A stretch of 64,000 bases of DNA. Origin: Microbacterium sp. Root53 (lineage in GTDB: Bacteria > Actinomycetota > Actinomycetes > Actinomycetales > Microbacteriaceae). A program made the translations under genes and the position numbers. Positions 23,178 to 31,082 of this stretch are shown one piece after another. The stretch lies in contig NZ_LMFR01000012.1 of NCBI RefSeq assembly GCF_001426925.1, forward strand, positions 468,656 to 532,655, written 5' to 3'. How positions within the stretch are numbered: the first letter of the stretch is position 1; each line of letters opens with the position of its first letter. The notes under the pieces are model-generated. The model did no database searches and was not told the DNA's origin. It was given only the letters and a program-made list of their open reading frames with translations.

Positions 23178-24764
23178 GTGACCGAACCCGACCTGTCGAC
23201 CACCGCCGGCAAGATCGCCGACCTGCGCGCCCGCTACCACGAGGCCGTCGTGGCGGCCGAGGAGAAGGCCCGCGAGAAGCAGCACGCCAAGGGCAAGATG
23301 ACGGCGCGCGAGCGCATCGAGCTCCTCGTCGACCCCGGCAGCTTCGTCGAGCTCGACGAGTACGTGCGGCACCGCACGACCGCGTTCGGCATGGACCGGT
23401 CGCGTCCGTACGGCGACTCCGTCATCACCGGCGTGGGCACGATCCACGGCCGCACCGTCGCCGTGTACGCGCAGGACTTCACGACCTTCGGCGGCTCGCT
23501 CGGCGAGGTCGCCGGCGAGAAGATCATCAAGATCATGGAGTTCGCGCTCCGCGGCGGGATGCCCATCATCGGCATCCTCGACTCGGGCGGCGCGCGCATC
23601 CAGGAGGGCGTCGTCGCGCTCGGCAAGTACGGCGAGATCTTCCGCCTGAACACCGCCGCGTCGGGCGTCATCCCCCAGATCTCGATCATCATGGGCCCGG
23701 CCGCGGGCGGCGCGGTGTACTCCCCCGCCCTGACCGACTTCGTGATCATGGTCGACAAGACCAGCCAGATGTTCGTCACCGGCCCCGACGTGATCAAGAC
23801 CGTCACGGGCGAGGACGTCGGGATGGAGGAGCTCGGCGGCGCGTACACCCACAACACGCGCTCGGGCGTCGCGCACTACCTGGCCGAGGACGAGGACGAC
23901 GCGCTCGACTACGCGCGCACGCTGCTCGGATTCCTTCCCGACAACAACATGGCCGAGCTGCCCGTCTACGAGACGCCGTTCGAGTGGGAGACCACGGATC
24001 CGGACCGCACGCTGGACACGGTCATCCCCGACTCCCCGAACCAGCCCTACGACATCCACGACGTGATCGGCCACCTGGTCGACAACGGCGACTTCCTCGA
24101 GGTGCAGCCGCTGTTCGCGCCCAACATCGTGATCGGATTCGGACGCGTGGAGGGCCGGACGGTCGGCATCATCGCGAACCAGCCGAAGCAGATGGCCGGC
24201 ACGCTCAACATCGAGGCCGGCGAGAAGGCCTCGCGGTTCGTGCGCTTCTGCGACGCCTTCTCGGTGCCGATCGTCACGCTGGTCGACGTGCCGGGCTACC
24301 TGCCGGGAACCGATCAGGAGTGGACCGGCGTGATCCGCCGCGGCGCGAAGCTGCTCTACGCGTACGCCGAAGCCACCGTGCCGCTCGTGACCGTGATCCT
24401 GCGCAAGGCCTACGGCGGCGCGTACATCGTGATGGGCTCCAAGCAGCTCGGCGCCGACGTCAACCTCGCGTGGCCGACCGCGGAGATCGCCGTCATGGGC
24501 GGCCAGGGCGCGGTCAACATCCTGTACCGCGGCGAGCTGAAGCGGGCTGAGGAGGCGGGCGAGGACGTCGCCGCCGTGCGCACGCGCCTGGCGAACGAGT
24601 ACACCTACAACGTGGCCTCGCCGTTCCTGGCGGCCGAGCGCGGCGAGCTGGACGGCATCATCGAGCCGTCGGCGACCCGAGTGGCGATCGCGAAGGCGCT
24701 GCGCGCCCTGCGCGGCAAGCGCGCGGAGCTGCCGCCCAAGAAGCACGGGAACATCCCCCTCTGA
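23178..24764 (+). CDS. Acyl-CoA carboxylase, beta (carboxyltransferase) subunit, 528 aa
   Basis: It transfers the carboxyl group from carboxybiotin to an acyl-CoA such as propionyl- or acetyl-CoA. The N-terminal crotonase-like half has [29 protein letters not shown] and [16 protein letters not shown]; the C-terminal half has [28 protein letters not shown] and [19 protein letters not shown]. These match AccD5/PccB-type actinobacterial subunits. GTG was chosen because a leaderless -10 box precedes it. The stop overlaps the start of the epsilon subunit, and the biotin-bearing alpha subunit is probably the one at 31083. Confidence 0.95.
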   Translation: MTEPDLSTTAGKIADLRARYHEAVVAAEEKAREKQHAKGKMTARERIELLVDPGSFVELDEYVRHRTTAFGMDRSRPYGDSVITGVGTIHGRTVAVYAQDFTTFGGSLGEVAGEKIIKIMEFALRGGMPIIGILDSGGARIQEGVVALGKYGEIFRLNTAASGVIPQISIIMGPAAGGAVYSPALTDFVIMVDKTSQMFVTGPDVIKTVTGEDVGMEELGGAYTHNTRSGVAHYLAEDEDDALDYARTLLGFLPDNNMAELPVYETPFEWETTDPDRTLDTVIPDSPNQPYDIHDVIGHLVDNGDFLEVQPLFAPNIVIGFGRVEGRTVGIIANQPKQMAGTLNIEAGEKASRFVRFCDAFSVPIVTLVDVPGYLPGTDQEWTGVIRRGAKLLYAYAEATVPLVTVILRKAYGGAYIVMGSKQLGADVNLAWPTAEIAVMGGQGAVNILYRGELKRAEEAGEDVAAVRTRLANEYTYNVASPFLAAERGELDGIIEPSATRVAIAKALRALRGKRAELPPKKHGNIPL

Positions 24765-25003
24765 TGGACGCGACGAGCGCAGAGCCGGGCGCGCAGCACC
24801 CCGCGCCCCGCATCGAGGTCGTGCGCGGCGCGCCGACCGAGGAGGAGCTGGCGGCGCTGCTCGCCGTGGTCGGCGAGGAGTACACGCGCGAGACCGAGGA
24901 GGCCGTCGCCGAGGAGCCGCACGTCTCGGCCTGGGAGCGCACGCAGCGCCGCTTCCGCGAGCCCCTGCGCCGGGACATCCCGTGGGGTCGCTTCGCCCGC
25001 TGA
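24764..25003 (+). CDS. Acyl-CoA carboxylase epsilon subunit, 79 aa
   Basis: A small accessory subunit found only in actinobacterial acyl-CoA carboxylases, where it stabilises the alpha-beta complex. The family pattern is visible: RIEVVRGAPTEEELAALLAVV in the first half and WERTQRRFREPLRRDIPWGRF at the C-terminus, with a Trp-rich end. The ATG overlaps the TGA of the beta-subunit gene by one base, so it is co-translated. Confidence 0.9.
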   Translation: MDATSAEPGAQHPAPRIEVVRGAPTEEELAALLAVVGEEYTRETEEAVAEEPHVSAWERTQRRFREPLRRDIPWGRFAR

Positions 25004-25083
25004 TCCCCATCGGGGACAAGGGGGACCGGATGTCCCCCAAAGTACCTACATACAGGGCTCTCGCGTCCCACGGATACTGAGTG

Positions 25084-25220
25084 TGGAAACGCTTGAGCGT
25101 TAGCGTTAGGCCGACCGTCCGCTCCAGGGTAGGCGCACGGGAATCGGCCCCTGATGCGGACGGTTTTCGGGTAACCGATCCGCGACCCGGTGGGGGAGGC
25201 ATCGCCTCCCCCACCTTTCT
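25084..25220 (+). ncRNA. Candidate structured small RNA or long structured 3' UTR (unassigned)
   Basis: Between the epsilon-subunit stop (25003) and the next stop (25255) there are 251 bases without a gene. They contain a 9-bp stem ACCGTCCGC/GCGGACGGT (25114-25122 with 25156-25164), extended inside by CAGGG/CCCTG across a symmetric 2x2 loop, then a linker and a strong terminator hairpin. AACGCT-TG-AGCGTT (25088-25101) lies at the 5' side. I see no good promoter pair, so a long 3' UTR of the carboxylase operon is equally possible. It does not look like the 6C RNA, whose loops should be C-rich. The 5' end given here is arbitrary. Confidence 0.3.
25189..25220 (+). terminator. Intrinsic terminator with U-tract
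   Basis: Perfect 12-bp arms GGTGGGGGAGGC (25189-25200) and GCCTCCCCCACC (25204-25215), a 3-base loop, then TTTCTTTG. It is the strongest Rho-independent terminator I see in the window. Confidence 0.85.
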
Positions 25221-25254
25221 TTGTACTGACTCGCGGAGCTCGAGCCTGGGGGCG

Positions 25255-26298
25255 TCAGCGCGTGGGGCGCGGGACCTCGCGCCAGAGCAGCACGTCGTCC
25301 TCGTCGCTGAGGCCGTCGCCGCCGGCCGAGCGGCCGACGATCGTCAGCGCCACCTGCGGGTCCGGCGCCGACCGGATGATGATACGGGCGGCGTCGGTGC
25401 CCTCGAGCGTGCGGGCCAGCTCGCCGCGCACCTCCTCGAGCTCCGCGTCGGTCAGGTCGTCGAGGCCGCCCTCGTCGAAGACGGTCACCGTCGCGCCCCG
25501 CAGCCGCGCGCCGGCGATCGCCTCGCGCACGTCGTCGTCGAGCAGCCGCGCGCCGCGCAGCTCGTCGCGCAGCCGGCCCTCCGCGAGGCGGGCCTCCGTC
25601 CGCTCCTCGTCGGTGAGATCCCCACCCGTCTCGATCACGCGCGACAGGATGGGCCCTGCCACCGCCAGGGCGTACTGCACCCGGCGTCTGCGCTCCAGGC
25701 GCCGGACGGCCTGCGTCGCCTGCCAGGCCGACGTGGCCTGCTGCAGCGCCGCGAGGCGCGCTGTGTCGCGGTACGCGCGATCCGTGAAGATCATCAGCAG
25801 CTGCGCGAGCGTGACCCAGACGATGGACCCCACGAGTCCCAGCGACATCGCGGCCGGGAGCCCGATCGCCGCCGAGGACTCGATCGTCAGGATCGCGATG
25901 CCGATCCAGGCGGAGATCGGACGATGGCGGACGCACACGATCGTCATGACGGCCCCGACGGCGCCCAGATACCAGGTCGCGTGCGACGCGGTGCGCTGCG
26001 CCTCGTCGGTGGCGGCCGTCACCAGGAGCGGGATGATGGCGGCGCCCGCGAGCGCGATCAGCGCCGCCCACCACGGCAGCGGCCGTCCGGCCCGCGGGGC
26101 GTCGTCGTCGGGGTCGAAGGGCGGCCGGTGGTCGCGGTCGACGGCCAGGAGCACCAGCAGCGTGATCGCCACGTAGAGGCCGACCGCCGCGAGCGCCACC
26201 CCGAGATCGCCGCCCTCGGGGCGGACGAGGCCGCGCACGGCGAAGTACGCCGTGAAGGCGAGCGCGATGACCTCGAGCACGCGTCGGACGCTTCTCAC
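25255..26298 (-). CDS. Membrane protein resembling a histidine kinase without the ATPase domain, 347 aa
   Basis: About five hydrophobic helices (residues 8-190) are followed by a helical cytoplasmic segment with QQATSAWQATQAVRRLERRRRVQYALAVAGPILSRVIETGGDLTDEER and LRDELRGARLLDDDVREAI, a pattern like the dimerisation region of actinobacterial sensor kinases. There is no HATPase domain: neither an N-box nor a D-x-G-x-G motif is present. The GTG start overlaps the stop of the upstream kinase by 4 bases, so the two membrane proteins are made together. It may form a complex with that kinase or modulate it (inference). Confidence 0.6.
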   Translation of the reverse strand: MRSVRRVLEVIALAFTAYFAVRGLVRPEGGDLGVALAAVGLYVAITLLVLLAVDRDHRPPFDPDDDAPRAGRPLPWWAALIALAGAAIIPLLVTAATDEAQRTASHATWYLGAVGAVMTIVCVRHRPISAWIGIAILTIESSAAIGLPAAMSLGLVGSIVWVTLAQLLMIFTDRAYRDTARLAALQQATSAWQATQAVRRLERRRRVQYALAVAGPILSRVIETGGDLTDEERTEARLAEGRLRDELRGARLLDDDVREAIAGARLRGATVTVFDEGGLDDLTDAELEEVRGELARTLEGTDAARIIIRSAPDPQVALTIVGRSAGGDGLSDEDDVLLWREVPRPTR

Positions 26299-27533
26299 AG
26301 CGCCTTCTCCCCGGTCCAGGTCAGCGCCACGGTGGTGCCGCGGGCGCCCGAGACGATCGTGGCGTCACCGCCGGCCGCGGCCATGCGGGCGAAGATCGAC
26401 GCGCGGATGCCGAGGCGGTCTGCCGGGATCGAGGCGACATCCACGCCGGGGCCGGTGTCGGACACCTCGACCCGCACTCCCCGGCCGGCGGGCTCGACGC
26501 GCACGGCGAGGCCGACGCCGTCGGCGTGCTGGACGGCGTTGGCGACCGCCTGGGTCGCGGCCAGCACGACGGCGCGCGCCACCCGGCCGGGCACCACGGC
26601 GTCCTGGTCGTCGTCCTCGCGCTCGACCGCGAGCTGCACCCCCATGTCGGCGGCGGAGCGCTCGATGTCGGCGGCGATGGCCGCGCGCGAGACCGGCTCG
26701 TCGCTGCCCTCCGGGTCGTCGCTCTCGGCGTTCGCGAGCCGCGTCAGGGCTTCCCGCGCCATGGACACGGCGAGCTGCCGCTCGCGGTCGGTGCGGGCGC
26801 GCTCGGCCGCGATCAGCGCGGCGAGCACGCTGTCGTGCATCAGGGCCGCGACGGCGACGCGCTCCTGCTCGGCCGCGTCGGCGGAGGCCGCTCGCGCGTA
26901 CGCCAGCACGGCCTGGGCACGGGCGGCGTCGACTCCGCCCGCGAGGCTGCGCAGCACCCATGCGACGGTGACGAAGACCCCGCCCTGGATGAGCGCGACC
27001 GACACGTCGTACCCCGTGCTGACCCAGAACTCGGGCTCGAGTTCGCCGCGGATCAGCCGGATCACGGCGTACAGGAGCGACATCCCGACCGCCCAGGCGT
27101 ACTGCCACGCGAGCGGGAAGGCGACGACCGCCCCGACGGTCGCAAGGTTGATGAGGAAGAACGTCCAGGGCTGCGCGCCGGGGTCGGGCGGGGTTCCCGT
27201 CGTGGCGATGGGCCAGAACACGAGGGCGATCGGGTAGACGATCGCGAACACGGCCGACGCGGTGCGCGCGCGATACCCGGCCACGCAGCACACGATCATG
27301 GCGGCGAGTGCGACGAAGACCACCATGTGGAGCACGTCGTGCGCCGGGCCGATCCCGTGCAGGTCGAGCGACACCACGAACGCCTGGCCGCCGACGCCGA
27401 GGCAGCCGACCGCGACCAGGATCTGGATGATCCGCTCCATGCGGGTCGCCGTGTAGCTTCCGGCGGAGGCGACGCTGAGGCCCGCTGCGGGCAGCCGGCC
27501 CCAGGCCTCGCGGAGCAGCCCCTGGGCGGTCAC
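26295..27533 (-). CDS. Membrane sensor histidine kinase, HisKA_3-like, 412 aa
   Basis: Six or so hydrophobic helices (about residues 35-205) form an N-terminal membrane sensor. The phosphoacceptor region reads EQERVAVAALMHDSVLAALIAAERA, with His in MHDSV as in NarX/DesK-type kinases. The ATPase domain has VLAATQAVANAVQHADG (N-box) and VSDTGPGVD (G1), followed by RLGIRASI. Stimulus unknown. The GTG start is 4 bases after the stop of the response regulator frame, so the three genes form one operon, but the regulator is frameshifted in this sequence. Confidence 0.88.
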   Translation of the reverse strand: MTAQGLLREAWGRLPAAGLSVASAGSYTATRMERIIQILVAVGCLGVGGQAFVVSLDLHGIGPAHDVLHMVVFVALAAMIVCCVAGYRARTASAVFAIVYPIALVFWPIATTGTPPDPGAQPWTFFLINLATVGAVVAFPLAWQYAWAVGMSLLYAVIRLIRGELEPEFWVSTGYDVSVALIQGGVFVTVAWVLRSLAGGVDAARAQAVLAYARAASADAAEQERVAVAALMHDSVLAALIAAERARTDRERQLAVSMAREALTRLANAESDDPEGSDEPVSRAAIAADIERSAADMGVQLAVEREDDDQDAVVPGRVARAVVLAATQAVANAVQHADGVGLAVRVEPAGRGVRVEVSDTGPGVDVASIPADRLGIRASIFARMAAAGGDATIVSGARGTTVALTWTGEKAL

Positions 27534-27537
27534 GCGG

Positions 27538-28219
27538 TCAGTCCTCCGCGGACGCGTCGACGATGCCGTCCTCCATGGCGCGGCGCAGCAGGTCGACCTT
27601 GGTGGGCGCCGGGCGGCCGACCTCGATGTACTTCATCCGCACGCGGTTCACGTTCTCCTTGGCGGTCGAGTACGCGATCCCGAGCCGGCTGGCGACGATC
27701 TTGAGCGGCAGGCCCGCGGCGTACAGGCGCAGCACCTCGCGCTCGCGCGTGGACAGCTGCGCGTCGGCGAACTCCCGGTCGCCCTCGACCGCGCTGGCCC
27801 ACTCGACGTTGTTGAGGGGTTCGCCGCGCGCGGCGGTGCGCACGGCCCCGAGCACGTCGTCCAGCGGCGGTGCGCACGGCCCCGAGCACGTCGTCCAGCG
27901 GCGATGCCTTGCTCACGACGCCCACGGCGCCCGCGGCGAGCGCCTCGCGCACGGCGGCGGGGCGATCGGCGACGGAGTGGATGATCACGGCGGACTCGCC
28001 GGCCAGCCGCGTCACGTTCTCGGTGACCGTGGTCCCGTCGCCGAGCGTGAGGTCCAGCAGCACGACGTCCGCCGGCCCCGCGCCGGTGGCGGCGCGCCAC
28101 GTGCAGTACTCGTTCACGCCGGCGCCCGCGAAGACGACCTCCATGCCGTCCCGCTCGAGGGCCGCGACGAGCCCGAGGCGCACGGACTCGTGATCGTCGA
28201 TGAGGGCCACGCGCGTCAT
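27538..28219 (-). pseudogene. NarL/LuxR-type response regulator broken by a 34-bp tandem duplication
   Basis: The receiver domain starts at 28219 and is complete: D8-D9, phosphoacceptor D56 (VVLLDLTLGD), S82 and K104 (VVSKAS). After DDVLGAVRTA the frame is lost because a 34-bp unit occurs twice in tandem (27831-27898). The DNA-binding half (DAQLSTREREVLRLYAAGLPLKIVASRLGIAYSTAKENVNRVR, a LuxR-type HTH) then continues in another frame to the stop at 27538. Removing one copy restores an uninterrupted 215-residue protein of normal size. As it stands, the receiver frame runs on with unrelated residues to 27530 for 229 aa. It may be a real loss-of-function or phase-type mutation, or an assembly error. 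Confidence 0.85.
27831..27898. repeat. 34-bp perfect tandem duplication inside the response regulator gene
   Basis: Two identical 34-bp units, 27831-27864 and 27865-27898; 5 further bases at 27899-27903 continue the repeat before it breaks. As 34 is not a multiple of 3, the duplication shifts the frame. Confidence 0.97.
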
Positions 28220-28289
28220 GGGGAGAGCCTATCGGCGCGGACGGCGCTGTCCGCGGCGGGGCGCGGCGGGCGCGCGGCGCGGACGGGGC

Positions 28290-28961
28290 TCACGGACCGG
28301 TGAGCGCCGGCGCGGTCTCGCGGGGCGCGGCCGCGAGCCTCGCGACGGCCCGGTCGTAGCCGATGACCAGCGCGGCCAGCAGCGCGACCGCGACGATCAT
28401 CGGCAGCAGCGAGACTGCGACCCCGAGCCAGCCGCCGATCCCGGGCTCCATGAACGGATACGGGATGCGGTCGTCCACGTGCGGGAAGACGACCGCCCGC
28501 AGGATCGTGAGCAGCCCGTACGCGAGGGGGTACAGCGGCCACCACGCCACGTCGGTCCATCGGGTGCGCCCCCTCGGCCCGAACGCGAGCCAGTCGAGCA
28601 GGAAGCCGATCGGCATGACGTAATGCGAGAACAGGATCGCCACGCCCTCGAGCGCCACGGCCGGATCCGGATCCAGCACCTGGTCGAACGGGTTCGCCCA
28701 GTGCGACAGCATGGCGTGCGCGATGATGCCGACGAACACCATCCAGGTCGTGATCGCGCCCCGCAGGCGCGGCGCGGGGAGGTCGGTCGTGCCGCGGTCC
28801 AGCATCGTCCACACGCCCACGACCAGGTAGCCGAGCAGGATCGCGTTGGTCACGGTCGTGAGGAACGCGGACCCGTGCGACCCGGTCATGAACCCGAAGA
28901 CCGACAGCCCGAGGAGCAGGCACCGGTACCAGAGCTGCGGGGTCGCGAGAACGCGGGTCAC
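28290..28961 (-). CDS. Pr6Pr/AIG1-like six-helix membrane protein, 223 aa
   Basis: Six hydrophobic helices with family-typical polar residues in the membrane: FLTTVTNAILLGYLVVGVW, AHAMLSHW near residue 85, and LFSHYVMPIGFLLDWLAFGPRG, where S-H and D-W are characteristic of Pr6Pr and the FAR-17a/AIG1 group. Eukaryotic AIG1 proteins are hydrolases of fatty-acid esters of hydroxy fatty acids; the bacterial role is unknown. I chose the GTG at 28961 (VTRVLATPQLWY), just before the first helix. Confidence 0.72.
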   Translation of the reverse strand: MTRVLATPQLWYRCLLLGLSVFGFMTGSHGSAFLTTVTNAILLGYLVVGVWTMLDRGTTDLPAPRLRGAITTWMVFVGIIAHAMLSHWANPFDQVLDPDPAVALEGVAILFSHYVMPIGFLLDWLAFGPRGRTRWTDVAWWPLYPLAYGLLTILRAVVFPHVDDRIPYPFMEPGIGGWLGVAVSLLPMIVAVALLAALVIGYDRAVARLAAAPRETAPALTGP

Positions 28962-28999
28962 GGCCCGATGATATTCCGGATCACGGGGATCCGCCCGGA

Positions 29000-30289
29000 T
29001 CAGCGGGCGAGGATCGCCACGGCCTCGACGTGGTGCGAGTGCGGGAACAGGTCGAACGCCCGCAGCGACTGCAGCTCGTAGCCGGAGCCGCGGAAGTAGC
29101 CCACGTCGCGCGCGAGCGCCACCGGGTCGCACGCGACGTACGCCACGCGCGACGGGCCGAGGTCCGAGATCGCCTCGACGACCTCGCGTCCGGCGCCCGC
29201 ACGCGGCGGGTCGAGGAGGGTCACGCCGCGCGTGAGCATCTCGCGGTCGAACAGGCTCGCCTGCCCGACCAGGCGGGCGAGGAAGCGGTCCACACGCGCC
29301 GTGACCGCCTCCGCACCGAGATCGGCCAGGTTCTGCTCGGCGTGCATCGTGGCCCGCGGCTCGGACTCGACCGTCGTGAGCCGCGCTCCCCCGGCCAGCT
29401 CGCCGAGCGCGGCGGCGAACAGGCCCACCCCGCCGTAGAGGTCGAGGTGCCAGGCGTCGCTCGTGACCTCGCCCAGCGCATCGCGCACCGCCCGGTCGAG
29501 CGTCGCCGCGGCCGCGCGGTGGACCTGCCAGAACCCGCCGGCGTCGACCAGGAACTCGCGCTCTCCGACGCGCTCCGTGAGGATCTCGAGCGCCTGCGTC
29601 TCCCGCGGTGCGGCCGGGCGTCGCCCACGGCCGCGCGCCGCGCGGTCCTTCGCGGGGCGCCGGATGGTGCGCACCCCGCCGTCGGCCGGCTGGACGAGGT
29701 CGATCCTGCCCTCGGGCGCCTTGCGCAGTGCGAGCGCCACGGCCTCGATCTCGGGCGTCGCGAGGGGGTGCGACTCGACGGGGATGACGGTGTGGCTGCG
29801 CGCCGCGTACGGACCGATGCGGCCGTCCGCGTCGACGTGCAGGCTCACGCGTGTGCGATAGCCCGTGCCGTCCACGGTGCCCGTCGCATCCGGATGGTCG
29901 GAGCCCAGCACGGCCTCCGGGCCGACGACGTCCACGTCGACCGCGCCGCCCGCGAAGCGCTCGAACGCCTCGCGCAGCACCTGCGCCTTGAGAGCCCGCT
30001 GCCGGGGCAGGGCGATGTGGCCGAAGTCGGCGCCGCCGGGCCGCGCCTCGGGGGCGACCGAGACGTCCGCCTGCGGCCAGATGTGCGGCCGCCGGTCCGC
30101 CGACGCATCGAGCACCTCGAGCGTCTCCGCGCGCGCGAACGACTTCTTCACGTCGGTCACCCGCGCGCGCACCCGCTCGCCGGGGAGCGCGTCGGGGACG
30201 AACACCACCAGGCCCTCATGGCGCGCGACGAAGACTCCCCCGTGCGCGACTCCGGTCACCTCGAGGTCGATCGTGTCGCCGTTCTGCAT
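29000..30289 (-). CDS. TrmA/RumA-family RNA (uracil-5-)-methyltransferase, 429 aa
   Basis: It methylates C5 of a uridine in rRNA or tRNA using S-adenosylmethionine. An N-terminal TRAM domain (GDTIDLEVTGVAHGG to VTDVKKSFARAETLEVL) is followed by a linker and the methyltransferase domain with DLYGGVGLFAAAL (SAM site), LDPPRAG and the catalytic cysteine in YVACDPVALARD; the C-terminus DLFPHSHHVEAVAIL is diagnostic. The cysteine cluster that holds the 4Fe-4S centre in RumA is absent (APEARPGGADFGH in its place). The exact RNA target cannot be told. GGGAGGA lies 9 bases before the ATG. Confidence 0.9.
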   Translation of the reverse strand: MQNGDTIDLEVTGVAHGGVFVARHEGLVVFVPDALPGERVRARVTDVKKSFARAETLEVLDASADRRPHIWPQADVSVAPEARPGGADFGHIALPRQRALKAQVLREAFERFAGGAVDVDVVGPEAVLGSDHPDATGTVDGTGYRTRVSLHVDADGRIGPYAARSHTVIPVESHPLATPEIEAVALALRKAPEGRIDLVQPADGGVRTIRRPAKDRAARGRGRRPAAPRETQALEILTERVGEREFLVDAGGFWQVHRAAAATLDRAVRDALGEVTSDAWHLDLYGGVGLFAAALGELAGGARLTTVESEPRATMHAEQNLADLGAEAVTARVDRFLARLVGQASLFDREMLTRGVTLLDPPRAGAGREVVEAISDLGPSRVAYVACDPVALARDVGYFRGSGYELQSLRAFDLFPHSHHVEAVAILAR

Positions 30290-30326
30290 CCGTCCATCCT
30301 CCCAGAGCGCACCTGCGCGGACGCCA

Positions 30327-30332
30327 TACCCT
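30327..30332 (+). promoter_or_regulatory. -10 box (TACCCT) of the maf gene, leaderless arrangement
   Basis: TACCCT is followed by 7 bases and the ATG at 30340, with no ribosome site. Confidence 0.45.
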
Positions 30333-30339
30333 GGTCCCC

Positions 30340-30990
30340 ATGCAGGTGCTGCTCGCGTCGACGTCCCCCGCCCGCCTGATGCTGCTGCGGCAGGCCGGCA
30401 TCGAGCCTCTGACGATGTCACCCGCGGTCGACGAGGAGGCGGTGATCGCCGAGACGGAGGCGCGGGAGGGCAGGATCCTGCCGCCGGATGAGCACGTCCT
30501 GCTGCTGGCGCGTCGCAAGGCGGCCGACGTGGCCGCGCGGGTCCCCGCGGAGCGCCCCGGGTTCGACGGGATCGTGATCGGCGGCGACTCGATGTTCGAG
30601 CTGGACGGGATCGTGCACGGCAAGCCGTACACGCCCGAGGCGGCGACGGCGCGCTGGCGGGACATGCGCGGACGCACCGGGGTGCTGCACTCCGGACACA
30701 GCGTGTTCCGGGTCGCCCCGGGCGCCGAGCCGGTCGAGGCGCACGCGGTCGCCGAGGCCGCCGTGACATTCGCGGCGGACGTGGACGACGCCGAGATCGC
30801 GGCCTACGTCGCCAGCGGCGAGCCGCTCCACGTGGCGGGCGCGTTCACGGTCGACAGCCTGGGCGGCGCGTTCATCGAGCGCGTCGAGGGCGATCCGTCC
30901 ACCGTCGTCGGGATGTCGCTGTCGACCGTCCGCCGCCTGGTGCGCGAGCTCGGCGTGGCCTGGACGGACCTGTGGAACCGGACCGCGTAG
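30340..30990 (+). CDS. maf: Maf-family nucleotide pyrophosphatase, 216 aa
   Basis: It cleaves dTTP/UTP or modified nucleotides to monophosphates as a house-cleaning enzyme. Visible motifs: LASTSPARLMLLRQAGI at residues 5-21, ARRKAADVAAR, VIGGDSMFELDG with the catalytic aspartate, GKPYTPEAATARWRDMRGRTGVLHSGHSV, and the C-terminal GAFTVDSLGGAFIERVEGDPSTVVGMSL. The gene reads away from the divergent RNA methyltransferase, and its promoter places the transcript start at the ATG. The position directly before the carboxylase alpha gene recalls the accA3-maf pairing seen in other actinobacteria. Confidence 0.93.
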   Translation: MQVLLASTSPARLMLLRQAGIEPLTMSPAVDEEAVIAETEAREGRILPPDEHVLLLARRKAADVAARVPAERPGFDGIVIGGDSMFELDGIVHGKPYTPEAATARWRDMRGRTGVLHSGHSVFRVAPGAEPVEAHAVAEAAVTFAADVDDAEIAAYVASGEPLHVAGAFTVDSLGGAFIERVEGDPSTVVGMSLSTVRRLVRELGVAWTDLWNRTA

Positions 30991-31069
30991 GGCCCTCCTC
31001 GTAGACGACCCGACACGTTCTCGCCCTTTTCTTGTCGAGGGTGCTCAAAGGCGGATGCCCCGGCGTAGG

Positions 31070-31075
31070 TAGGCT
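31070..31075 (+). promoter_or_regulatory. -10 box (TAGGCT) of the carboxylase alpha gene, leaderless arrangement
   Basis: TAGGCT is followed by 7 bases and the ATG at 31083. CAAAGG lies 18 bases upstream, at the same offset as CAAGGC before the beta-subunit -10 box (23165-23170). Confidence 0.5.
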
Positions 31076-31082
31076 GAAACCC

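Noticed and set aside
25004..25254. Assignment of the structured region to the actinobacterial 6C RNA
   Set aside because: The C runs are in the terminator stem and not in hairpin loops, and the overall layout does not fit what I remember of 6C RNA.
27530..28219. An apparently intact 229-aa response regulator
   Set aside because: After the tandem repeat its C-terminus is Arg/Ala-rich nonsense. The true LuxR-type domain is in another frame, so it is a frameshifted gene.
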